Source: Euryarchaeota archaeon UBA250 (GTDB lineage Archaea > Thermoplasmatota > Poseidoniia > Poseidoniales > Thalassarchaeaceae). From it: a stretch of DNA of 7,499 nucleotides. The DNA is taken from the NCBI GenBank assembly GCA_002504845.1, contig DATW01000051.1, positions 1 through 7,499 on the forward strand. Reading direction: 5' to 3'. Under the pieces are notes generated by a model. It ran no database searches, was not told the DNA's origin, and worked only from the letters and a program-made list of their open reading frames with translations. Made by a program: the position numbers and the translations under genes. Shown here in pieces: positions 1-5,945 of this stretch. Each line of letters starts with the position of its first letter. Positions within the stretch are counted from its first letter, which is position 1.

Positions 1-1022
1 ACTCTAAGGGTCAACGCTTCCCTTGTTAGAACTGATTCGCCATGGGGCGAAGCTAGGATGCAGTCGCATGCAGCTCCTGCTAAAATAGAGGCGTCGATCA
101 AGTCATGTCCGTTGCCAAGAGCGAAGGAAAGCGCTGATGCCGCTGCATCATGAAGACCTATCTGTTGTCTTGGATTAATTATTGAGGTCGGCGAGAATAC
201 TTGGCGCCCATCAGAGTGAAAGAGTGTCACTCCAGCATTGCCTCCAAGAATCAACACTGCCCCCCACCCATACTCATTCATCAGAGCCTCTGTGGTGGAG
301 GTGGCATCATCATGGCCCATTCTCCGACGAAGCAAGTCAAGCCCCCTCCTCTCGAATATCACTATTGTTGAGTCTCCGCTCCTATCTAGGCCTGTCAGTT
401 TCGGATCCATTATGATTGGGATCTTGAGGCGATTTGCTTCATCAATCAACTTGCGCGCACTTTCACGGGTCACTACGCCCTTGTCGTAATCTGAGATTAC
501 GATTGAGATTGATCCCTCCATCGCCTTGAGTGCATTGGAGCAAATCCTGTCCGAGACACTCTCCGAGATGCCGTCGGAGTCTTCCCTATCAGCTTGAAGG
601 ATGATCTGGGGCCTGTCCAACAAACTCTCCCTGGAGGCGAAATATCTTGTCTTGACGAGTGTCGAGTGGTCATCTATAATCTCCAGCCCAGATGTCTCCA
701 CCCCCAAATCTTCTAGGCTATTTCTTATTGCCGTGCCTTCCCTATCTGAACCGATGACGGCATGCAAACCCACGGATATGCCGAGAGAGGCGAGGCTCTG
801 AGCAATATGGGCAGCTGCACCTGCGTTCTCTTCGGTTCTGGTTATTTTTAGCACAGGTACAGGAGCGGTGGAATTGAGATTATTTGCAAATCCGTGATGA
901 TAACGATCTAGCATCACATCCCCTATCAGAATGACTTTCTCGCTCTCTGATGACTGAAGAGTGTTCGACAATCTCTTCAAGGCTTCTTTCCGCTCTTTTT
1001 CGGATAGGCCCTGTCGATCCAC
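1..1022 (-). CDS. PfkB-family carbohydrate kinase, RfaE/HldE (heptose-7-phosphate kinase)-like, 3' end outside window
   Basis: A single open frame of 340 codons runs off the left edge; I translated it by hand without meeting a frameshift. From the proposed GTG start the order is: a 28-residue lead, the first kinase strand VILIGDVMLDRYHHG (30-44), APVPVL (53-58), the sugar-binding glycine region ENAGAAAHIAQSLASLG (65-81), IGSDREG (90-96), SDYDKG (177-182), MDPKLTG (205-211) and a C-terminal helix region around 288-325. These line up well with the kinase domain of E. coli HldE, which phosphorylates D-glycero-beta-D-manno-heptose 7-phosphate at O1 with ATP for surface-sugar nucleotide synthesis. 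Two family motifs are altered: the expected GAGD anion-hole/catalytic motif reads GLHD (289-292; the Asp is kept), and the NxxE Mg/phosphate motif appears as ERRG (224-227). A fused nucleotidyltransferase domain, as in HldE, would lie outside the window. The family is certain; the substrate is not, and a ribokinase-like role cannot be excluded. Start choice: no in-frame ATG exists upstream before the stop near 1190; GTG at 1022 has a G-rich ribosome binding site, with TTG at 1076 as alternative. Confidence 0.85.
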   Translation of the reverse strand, partial: MDRQGLSEKERKEALKRLSNTLQSSESEKVILIGDVMLDRYHHGFANNLNSTAPVPVLKITRTEENAGAAAHIAQSLASLGISVGLHAVIGSDREGTAIRNSLEDLGVETSGLEIIDDHSTLVKTRYFASRESLLDRPQIILQADREDSDGISESVSDRICSNALKAMEGSISIVISDYDKGVVTRESARKLIDEANRLKIPIIMDPKLTGLDRSGDSTIVIFERRGLDLLRRRMGHDDATSTTEALMNEYGWGAVLILGGNAGVTLFHSDGRQVFSPTSIINPRQQIGLHDAAASALSFALGNGHDLIDASILAGAACDCILASPHGESVLTREALTLR

Positions 1023-1025
1023 GAG

Positions 1026-1031
1026 ACCCCC
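1026..1031 (-). promoter_or_regulatory. ribosome binding site of the PfkB-like kinase
   Basis: On the minus strand GGGGGT lies three bases before the GTG at 1022. It resembles the GGGGGTGA in front of pntB in the same window, and it is the main reason to choose this GTG over the TTG at 1076. The spacer is short, so the start remains tentative. Confidence 0.45.
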
Positions 1032-1086
1032 ACTATGACTCGATGAATGAGGGTTTGGGATGACCGACGAGTCCAAGTTGTATCTG

Positions 1087-1147
1087 CTACTCGCCGATGT
1101 ATGGCCCGAGACACTATTGCTGACGTACGCGTCACTACTCGGCGATG
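1087..1147 (+). repeat. pair of 13-base direct near-repeats in divergent promoter region
   Basis: CTACTCGCCGATG at 1087-1099 and CTACTCGGCGATG at 1135-1147 differ at one base and are 48 bases apart. Similarity does not extend beyond the 13 bases. They flank the inverted repeat at 1121-1134 unevenly, and both lie between the divergent starts of the kinase gene and endA. They could be binding sites of a regulator or chance. Confidence 0.35.
1121..1134. promoter_or_regulatory. perfect inverted repeat, possible operator
   Basis: TGACGTACGCGTCA has 5-base perfect arms (TGACG/CGTCA) around a 4-base spacer. It sits 42 bases before the endA start and about 100 bases before the kinase start, where an operator serving both divergent genes could lie. 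No clear archaeal TATA box was found next to it; the only A/T-rich element nearby is GGATAAATC at 1151-1159, which reads as TTTAT on the minus strand. A role as operator is inference. Confidence 0.3.
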
Positions 1148-1165
1148 GTGGGATAAATCTGCAAT

Positions 1166-1172
1166 AGGAAGG
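1166..1172 (+). promoter_or_regulatory. ribosome binding site of endA
   Basis: AGGAAGG lies three bases before the ATG at 1176. It supports that ATG over the in-frame ATG at 1047, whose extra 43 codons overlap the intergenic region and do not resemble the endonuclease family. Confidence 0.4.
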
Positions 1173-1175
1173 CCG

Positions 1176-2063
1176 ATGGATGAGGCATTGCTACTCTGCC
1201 CCACAGATGTTGTCTACTGCCACGATCACAGGGGAATGGATTGGCCCTCAGAGGAATGGTTTCACGATGCGCTTAGAAAGCGGCCTAGTTTGATACATGA
1301 GGCATTGGTGAATGAAGCTATGCGACAACCCGGTAACAAGGTGTTGTGGCACGATCATTTCGAAGAGATGGATTTTGAATTCGTCGATGACACTCAAGCA
1401 CTTAGGTGGGATGCCAAAAATCATCCTGCAAGGGGGCTTCCGGATGCTGAAGTAAGGTGGAATCACGCTCGTTCTAAATTTGATATCAGAGATCTCTTGA
1501 AGTGGTGTAGGGCTGTAAATGAGCTAGATAGATTTGCCGAGATGTTAATTGTCGATGATGATCTTGATGTGGTTTCGTACAGAGTGAAAGAGGTTCATCC
1601 AAAGGGCAGATTTGAGACGCATTTCTTTGAGAGGGGTGGCGCGATAGATATGTTGAATGGCTCGTCATGGGTTTCTGGGAAGGGCGGTGCAGAGGGGATT
1701 CCCTCCTTTCTTGGGGGTTGTGTCCTAGACGAGAATTCCTCGCCGGAAGAAAACGATAAGGTTAGTGCGAAGGTTGCTAGAGACATGGAGAATAGGGGAC
1801 TTCTCGTAAGAACCGGATTCAAATACGGTGTAAGATGGCGCGCATATGAAGGAAATATGTCTGAAAATCATGCTCCATGGCTAGTCTCACATCCACGTTC
1901 TCTGCCAGTTGATTGGACATCAGCATGTCAAGGTTCGAGACTCTCTTCCGGAGTCAATAAGACAATGCTGCTACCAGTTGTTGACGAGGATTCCGTGAGC
2001 TATGTGGCGATAGTAAGGCCTCCTCCGGATGCAAGATGGTCTACCACTAGGCGAAGGCAGTAG
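1176..2063 (+). CDS. endA: tRNA-splicing (tRNA-intron) endonuclease EndA, two-module alpha-prime type
   Basis: EndA cuts both exon-intron borders of precursor tRNAs at bulge-helix-bulge structures, leaving 2',3'-cyclic phosphate and 5'-OH ends. From the ATG at 1176 the protein has 295 residues, close to the roughly 305 of the Archaeoglobus fulgidus enzyme, which has two fused modules and works as a dimer. The N-terminal module is the non-catalytic copy: PGNKVLWHDHF (52-62) matches the RGNKV region of A. fulgidus EndA, and IVDDDLDVVSYRV (125-137) matches its VDEExxxTYFRV strand. The C-terminal module holds the nuclease: RTGFKYGVRWRAYEG (212-226) with the catalytic Tyr at 224, NHAPWLV (231-237) with His 232, and GVNKTMLL (259-266) with Lys 262, followed by VVDEDSVSYVAIVRP. 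All three catalytic residues are present, so it should be active. The start is chosen from family length, the AGGAAGG site and lack of similarity upstream. It reads against both neighbours; its stop is 3 bases from the stop of the convergent protease gene. Alignments are from memory. Confidence 0.9.
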   Translation: MDEALLLCPTDVVYCHDHRGMDWPSEEWFHDALRKRPSLIHEALVNEAMRQPGNKVLWHDHFEEMDFEFVDDTQALRWDAKNHPARGLPDAEVRWNHARSKFDIRDLLKWCRAVNELDRFAEMLIVDDDLDVVSYRVKEVHPKGRFETHFFERGGAIDMLNGSSWVSGKGGAEGIPSFLGGCVLDENSSPEENDKVSAKVARDMENRGLLVRTGFKYGVRWRAYEGNMSENHAPWLVSHPRSLPVDWTSACQGSRLSSGVNKTMLLPVVDEDSVSYVAIVRPPPDARWSTTRRRQ

Positions 2064-2066
2064 AAA

Positions 2067-4091
2067 TTACGACCACGGTAGTGATGGATCTTCATCGGGA
2101 TTATGCAAGATGTCCCTCGCATCGTGTGCTGGCTCTTCTTTCTGGGGTCTTGCGTATGAGAGGAATATCATGGCTAAGGCGACGGAGATTCCGTTCGAGG
2201 GTATTGATAACCACCCTATGACTGGAATTGCATCTAGAGGGCCCTCTGATTCAAGCACGAAGGGAATTCTGGTTTCGATTCCGAAGCCATCATGCAGTAC
2301 AACTTCGCCTCTAGCAATCATGCCGGGAGAGAGAAGCCCTGAAGGGTCTATCTCGAGAGTGATGTCGTCTCCTTCTGAAAGGCTGATCGGGCTTTCTGTA
2401 GTCGCTATCTGGGAAGCCGGACCATCGATGATGACATCGTAGAATACTTGCCCAGTTCCGTTGATTATAACTTCCAAGTCAACGGATGAGGGAGAGGATG
2501 AGGAAATGCTCATGGTCCGAGATATCGGGTCAATCTTGTGGTTAACCTTGTACCACTTGGCCAGGATATTGATTTCACTTTCTTGAGCGGTGTTATCTTC
2601 TTGAGCGCAACTGAATGTGGCCTGTAAGGTTCCTTTCAACCTAGAAGTATTCTCGATATCCATTACTTTCACAGAATAGGTCCCCTCTGAGTACCCTGCT
2701 TCAGTAGTTATCGTATCTTCAGAAGATGCGGACCATTGAGATGACATGAGTACATTGCACGATTCCTCCACTATCATGGTGAAATACATATTATCCTCGG
2801 GAAGGAGGATAAACGGCGCTCTTGGAGCCAATATTCTGATACTACTTTCAAGATGTTGGACAGTTATGTTAACGGCTTGTTCACTTGATTGTGAAATGCT
2901 GACAGACCAATTTACCAGGGTTCCTGAAGAGTCGCGTATTGGTATCCCTTCAGCTCCGAAGATTGACCCTGGAGCGAATGCATCTGTTGGTGATCCTGAA
3001 TCATCATTCAAGAAGAGTGCATCATCACCATCGGCCTCTACGATATAGCTCCATGGGGAAAAAGGGTCCGAGTTGAGCATATTGTCGTCGGAGTCTCCAT
3101 TGGCTACATCCTGATATTCCACAAGCAAGCCATCACCCGGGAGTCCGGCATCGAAGCCCGATCCGTCCCTGTATGTCATCCAAAGATATTCGGTGGGGGA
3201 AACTCGTATGGATGCGATCTGACCTGTTTTACTGAATGGCTCAATCTCATAGATTCCTCCAAGTGAGGGGTCAATCTCAAGATAATCCCTATCTGGATCT
3301 ATTAGAGTAATTGTTGATGCTGTTGGTAATGCTGGACTGCTTCCTGCATCGTTCCAGTTACCGCTAGCCATAATGCCCCAATCGCCTATTCCGTTCCATT
3401 CCCGTGTTGGTAGGTCCCCATGCACATCGTAGAGATCCAATGCGCCCATCTGATGTAGCATCTCATGGATTACTGTGCCAAGTCCCGATTGTGTCGAAGT
3501 GATCGTATAGTGCTCTATACTCCAAGATGATATAGCGATTGGGTCATCAAGTGCTGAAAAATGACTCCAGATAGATTGACTGCCGCCACCAATTTCCTGT
3601 GGTCGCTCGCCATGGATAAACAGGATTCTGTCGATGATGCCGTCTGCATCGAGATCCCAAGGAGAAAGATCGGTCCCGGTGAGTGAGTATGAGACAGCCA
3701 TGCTAACGAGTTCTTGAACATCGACATCTCTCGAACCATCCTCATCTTCACCCCAATATCCTATGTGTTGAGGAGCGATGTAGGGTCTCTCCGATATGGT
3801 GACTTCCAGTGAGCTTCTGCCACCGCTTGCCTGACTGATATATTCGATGGCACCCTCCTCTCCTTCGACTAACGATATTATTTCTGAATCTTGGAACGGT
3901 GCAGTTGGGAAGTGAATTGGCACTATCAGCCAGCGCTCTTCGTCCTGTAGTGTAACTAGGTCAGATCTTGAATTTTCACTATTATCGCCCCTATCGGGTA
4001 CGACTGCGCTATTGATTAATGAGGGATTCAACTGTATTACTAAAATCAGGAGGAAAATTGTGGTAGCAATAGCCTTCCTAACCACATCCAT
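2067..4091 (-). CDS. secreted M6-type (immune inhibitor A-like) zinc metalloprotease with C-terminal membrane anchor
   Basis: This 674-residue protein starts with a Sec-type signal peptide (positive MDVVRK, hydrophobic core about 9-20, likely cleavage near 28). The catalytic domain follows. WDLDADGIIDR (145-155) is the Asp-rich, probably calcium-binding segment typical of M6 proteases. HEMLHQMGALD (209-219) is the extended zinc motif HExxHxxGxxD, with His 209, His 213 and Asp 219 as ligands and Glu 210 as base. DWGIMASGNW (237-246) is a plausible Met-turn. Residues from about 410 to 615 look like beta-sandwich domains; the only two cysteines (445 and 495) lie here and could form a disulfide. 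A hydrophobic stretch near 622-647 is followed by a polar tail of about 27 residues, suggesting an outward-facing protease held in the membrane. Probable role: extracellular protein breakdown for nutrition. No Shine-Dalgarno site is seen before the ATG; translation may be leaderless. It lies 45 bases after tatC on the same strand. Family assignment is strong; substrates are unknown. Confidence 0.88.
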   Translation of the reverse strand: MDVVRKAIATTIFLLILVIQLNPSLINSAVVPDRGDNSENSRSDLVTLQDEERWLIVPIHFPTAPFQDSEIISLVEGEEGAIEYISQASGGRSSLEVTISERPYIAPQHIGYWGEDEDGSRDVDVQELVSMAVSYSLTGTDLSPWDLDADGIIDRILFIHGERPQEIGGGSQSIWSHFSALDDPIAISSWSIEHYTITSTQSGLGTVIHEMLHQMGALDLYDVHGDLPTREWNGIGDWGIMASGNWNDAGSSPALPTASTITLIDPDRDYLEIDPSLGGIYEIEPFSKTGQIASIRVSPTEYLWMTYRDGSGFDAGLPGDGLLVEYQDVANGDSDDNMLNSDPFSPWSYIVEADGDDALFLNDDSGSPTDAFAPGSIFGAEGIPIRDSSGTLVNWSVSISQSSEQAVNITVQHLESSIRILAPRAPFILLPEDNMYFTMIVEESCNVLMSSQWSASSEDTITTEAGYSEGTYSVKVMDIENTSRLKGTLQATFSCAQEDNTAQESEINILAKWYKVNHKIDPISRTMSISSSSPSSVDLEVIINGTGQVFYDVIIDGPASQIATTESPISLSEGDDITLEIDPSGLLSPGMIARGEVVLHDGFGIETRIPFVLESEGPLDAIPVIGWLSIPSNGISVALAMIFLSYARPQKEEPAHDARDILHNPDEDPSLPWS

Positions 4092-4097
4092 GTTACG

Positions 4098-4128
4098 ACG
4101 TGTGCTATGCTTAACTTGAACACAACGT
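4098..4128. repeat. imperfect inverted repeat between tatC and protease gene
   Basis: ACGTGTG at 4098-4104 pairs with CACAACGT at 4121-4128 with one bulged base, leaving a 16-base loop. It fills most of the 45-base gap between tatC and the protease gene. It might be an RNA hairpin that separates the two genes or a protein site. No T-rich run follows it, so I do not call it a terminator. Confidence 0.25.
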
Positions 4129-4136
4129 AATCGTGT

Positions 4137-4880
4137 CTAAGTCTGAGGGTGATATTGGGGGTGAGGTGATTCTTCGAATTGTGCAGGTACGAACCTCGAG
4201 ATAGCCTCCGAGATGATTGCTACGAAAATTATGATAATTATCCTCATTCCCTCGAAGCCATTTGAAAGAATGAGGAATAATATTCCTGCAAAGATTACGT
4301 GCAGTCGTATTCGTATCCAGTCTCTTGCCTCACCGGGCGGGATTATGACCTTTACAACGCACAATAGTCCCGTCAACAGGATTAGTACGACGGAAATCCA
4401 AGAAAGCGAAACTGCCATTGAAGCGATTGCCACCGAGTCGATCGCGGCTACTACCTCAGATATTTGATCCGCAGAAACAGCGGCAGAAGCAATGGATGGG
4501 GAAGCGGATACGATTACGATCACTGTGAGTGGGAGTAAAAAGGAGATTGCAACAAATAGAATCGATACGACCTTTTTCTCAGCTTCGATGAGACCTGGTT
4601 CAACAAATTTCCACAAGTTGAAGCATAAGAATGGATGTGCGCATGTGATGCCAAATAGAATAGCAGCCGACCACTTGAGCACATACCAGTCATGTGGTGC
4701 GTAGACGGATAGGCCTCCACCGCTACTGTCGTCATATAGCTCGATCCACCATGCCATCCATGAGACTATGTCATCACTTGTAGCAGACAATACTGTGATT
4801 AGTGCTGCAAGTACTGCAGGAGGAATCAACAATCTCCTCAATTCGGCTAGATGATCGTGGAGACCCATTTCCTTGGGCAT
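4137..4880 (-). CDS. tatC: Sec-independent (twin-arginine) protein translocase subunit TatC
   Basis: TatC is the membrane receptor that recognises twin-arginine signal peptides and, with TatA-type subunits, exports folded proteins. The 247-residue protein, close to the roughly 250 usual for the family, opens with the hallmark cytoplasmic motif HDHLAELRRLL (8-18); Glu 13 matches the signal-binding Glu 15 of E. coli TatC. NLWKFVEPGLIEAEKK (88-103) matches the second signature, with Glu 101 at the place of E. coli Glu 103. Six hydrophobic segments can be drawn at about 18-33, 68-88, 104-128, 157-179, 193-206 and 211-227. The TPPD-type motif near the fifth helix is replaced by SNGF (206-209), a sign of divergence. 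The frame is open 40 codons further upstream, but that part overlaps the previous gene and has no family similarity; the ATG at 4880 has a GAGGG site. The previous stop is 11 bases away, implying co-transcription. No tatA lies in the window. Confidence 0.9.
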   Translation of the reverse strand: MPKEMGLHDHLAELRRLLIPPAVLAALITVLSATSDDIVSWMAWWIELYDDSSGGGLSVYAPHDWYVLKWSAAILFGITCAHPFLCFNLWKFVEPGLIEAEKKVVSILFVAISFLLPLTVIVIVSASPSIASAAVSADQISEVVAAIDSVAIASMAVSLSWISVVLILLTGLLCVVKVIIPPGEARDWIRIRLHVIFAGILFLILSNGFEGMRIIIIIFVAIISEAISRFVPAQFEESPHPQYHPQT

Positions 4881-4888
4881 GTGGTTTA

Positions 4889-4894
4889 CCCTCA
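4889..4894 (-). promoter_or_regulatory. ribosome binding site of tatC, overlapping previous stop codon
   Basis: On the minus strand TGAGGG contains the TGA stop of the preceding gene and lies 8 bases before the tatC ATG. The arrangement suggests translational coupling and fixes the tatC start at 4880. Confidence 0.55.
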
Positions 4895-5917
4895 CAACAT
4901 ATCCTTGGGCTTGACTGGGGCCCTTGCGGCCAGAATCGTCCGATAAACGCCATATGCAGCCCAGGCAGCACAGAAGTATGCCGTGCCAGACAAGAACCAA
5001 TTTACACCATCAGCAGTCCAGGTTATTGCTACCCCCAAGGCGAAGAGCGATGCTATTCCTCTCCGAATTCCCTGCGGGTATGCGAGCTCGGTTGCCAGAG
5101 GCTCTGGGCCTTCGTCATATCTTCGCTCCAATATTTCTCGTTGGAAGACTGCGCCTATGATCAATGCAACCAGTGAAGTCCAGTAGAGTTGGTTACCGTT
5201 TGAGAAGACCGCGTCTGCAATTCTCATCTGCCTTTCCTCTTCCTCCTTCTCAGGAGACTCTTCGACCAGGAATAGAGCGTCATATGCACCAACAGAAACG
5301 GTTCTTGTTTCCAGAGTCGCGGATGAGTCGTCTTCTGCGAGTGTGCCGGGCGCGTTCACCGTGAAGGATAGCATGTTCCAATAATCATCATCGCCCGGTG
5401 CTCCGTCTCCATTCACAGCATTTCCAGCTAGCCAGAAGTAAACGGCTCCTTCGTCCTCCGCAGGCGAAATCCATGTCAGAGACCATATCCCATCGTCCGA
5501 GGTATCTGAATGAGACACATCATTTTCACTATCTTCTGCAATGCGTATTTGCTGATCATCAGCCCATGTGAAAGACCCGGCTCCTCCTGAAGTCATTAGG
5601 AATCCTGCATGGGTATTGCCCTCGTCTCCTGCCAAGACATGCGCGTCTGCTACCTTGATCACCAACGGGTATTCCTCACCAGGAGAGTACTGGATTGGGA
5701 CTCCAGTCACCATTATCACCGCCCTATCAGAAATTTGCCCATTATTGTGGCAATTGCAACCATACTCGGCAGTCGGATCGCCATTACTGTTGAGATATGG
5801 AGGGCCGCCACTATTGGCTAAAGCAGGAAGTGAAAGTAGACCAATGACGAGAAGTGCGATCGCCGCGCGGCGTATTGTCGCTCTACCCATGTATCTCGGG
5901 TCGATCTGGACGCTCAT
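4892..5917 (-). CDS. membrane-anchored reeler-like / choice-of-anchor V-type protein with CxCH motif
   Basis: The 341-residue protein has a signal peptide (RRAAIALLVIGLLSLPALANS, about 16-36) and then GCNCHNNG (53-60), a Cys-x-Cys-His motif on the outer face. An extracellular domain of about 150 residues follows, containing YSPGEEYPLVIKV (77-89), AGFLMTSGGAGSFTW (104-118) and WSLTWISP (145-152). This pattern, a Cys/His motif near the mature N-terminus followed by PGxxYxL and GFxxT strands, resembles reeler-like domains and the bacterial 'choice-of-anchor V' proteins, which usually carry CxxCH. A charged linker (218-233, EESPEKEEEE) leads to three hydrophobic segments at about 242-258, 286-300 and 307-329, so the C-terminus is membrane-embedded. 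A redox, metal or heme role is possible from the motif, but the x-spacing of one is not a normal c-type heme site, and I assign no function. The gene lies 28 bases after pntB and 11 before tatC. An ATG at 5890 is an alternative start leaving the signal peptide intact; ATG 5917 has a GGGG site. Confidence 0.8.
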   Translation of the reverse strand: MSVQIDPRYMGRATIRRAAIALLVIGLLSLPALANSGGPPYLNSNGDPTAEYGCNCHNNGQISDRAVIMVTGVPIQYSPGEEYPLVIKVADAHVLAGDEGNTHAGFLMTSGGAGSFTWADDQQIRIAEDSENDVSHSDTSDDGIWSLTWISPAEDEGAVYFWLAGNAVNGDGAPGDDDYWNMLSFTVNAPGTLAEDDSSATLETRTVSVGAYDALFLVEESPEKEEEERQMRIADAVFSNGNQLYWTSLVALIIGAVFQREILERRYDEGPEPLATELAYPQGIRRGIASLFALGVAITWTADGVNWFLSGTAYFCAAWAAYGVYRTILAARAPVKPKDML

Positions 5918-5924
5918 AACCGTT

Positions 5925-5928
5925 CCCC
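5925..5928 (-). promoter_or_regulatory. weak ribosome binding site of the CxCH membrane protein
   Basis: GGGG on the minus strand lies 7 bases before the ATG at 5917, in the 28-base gap after pntB. It favours that ATG over the one at 5890, but the match is short. Confidence 0.3.
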
Positions 5929-5945
5929 GATTAGTCTTCGTTTGC

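Noticed and set aside
1047..1175. 43-codon upstream extension of endA to an earlier ATG
   Set aside because: It is rich in Arg and Trp, has no similarity to the EndA N-terminus, and overlaps the divergent promoter region; the ATG at 1176 has a ribosome binding site.
2067..4091. Plus-strand open frames of 100-137 codons opposite the protease gene
   Set aside because: They are explained by antisense reading of a gene with a signal peptide and an intact HExxHxxGxxD site.
4881..5000. 40-codon upstream extension of tatC
   Set aside because: It overlaps the coding end of the previous gene in another frame, and TatC proteins normally start about 10 residues before the HLxELR motif, as with the ATG at 4880.
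5830..5890. Twin-arginine (Tat) signal on the CxCH protein, suggested by its RR and the nearby tatC
   Set aside because: The RR is followed by AAIALL without the usual S/T-RRxFLK pattern; a plain Sec signal peptide explains it better.
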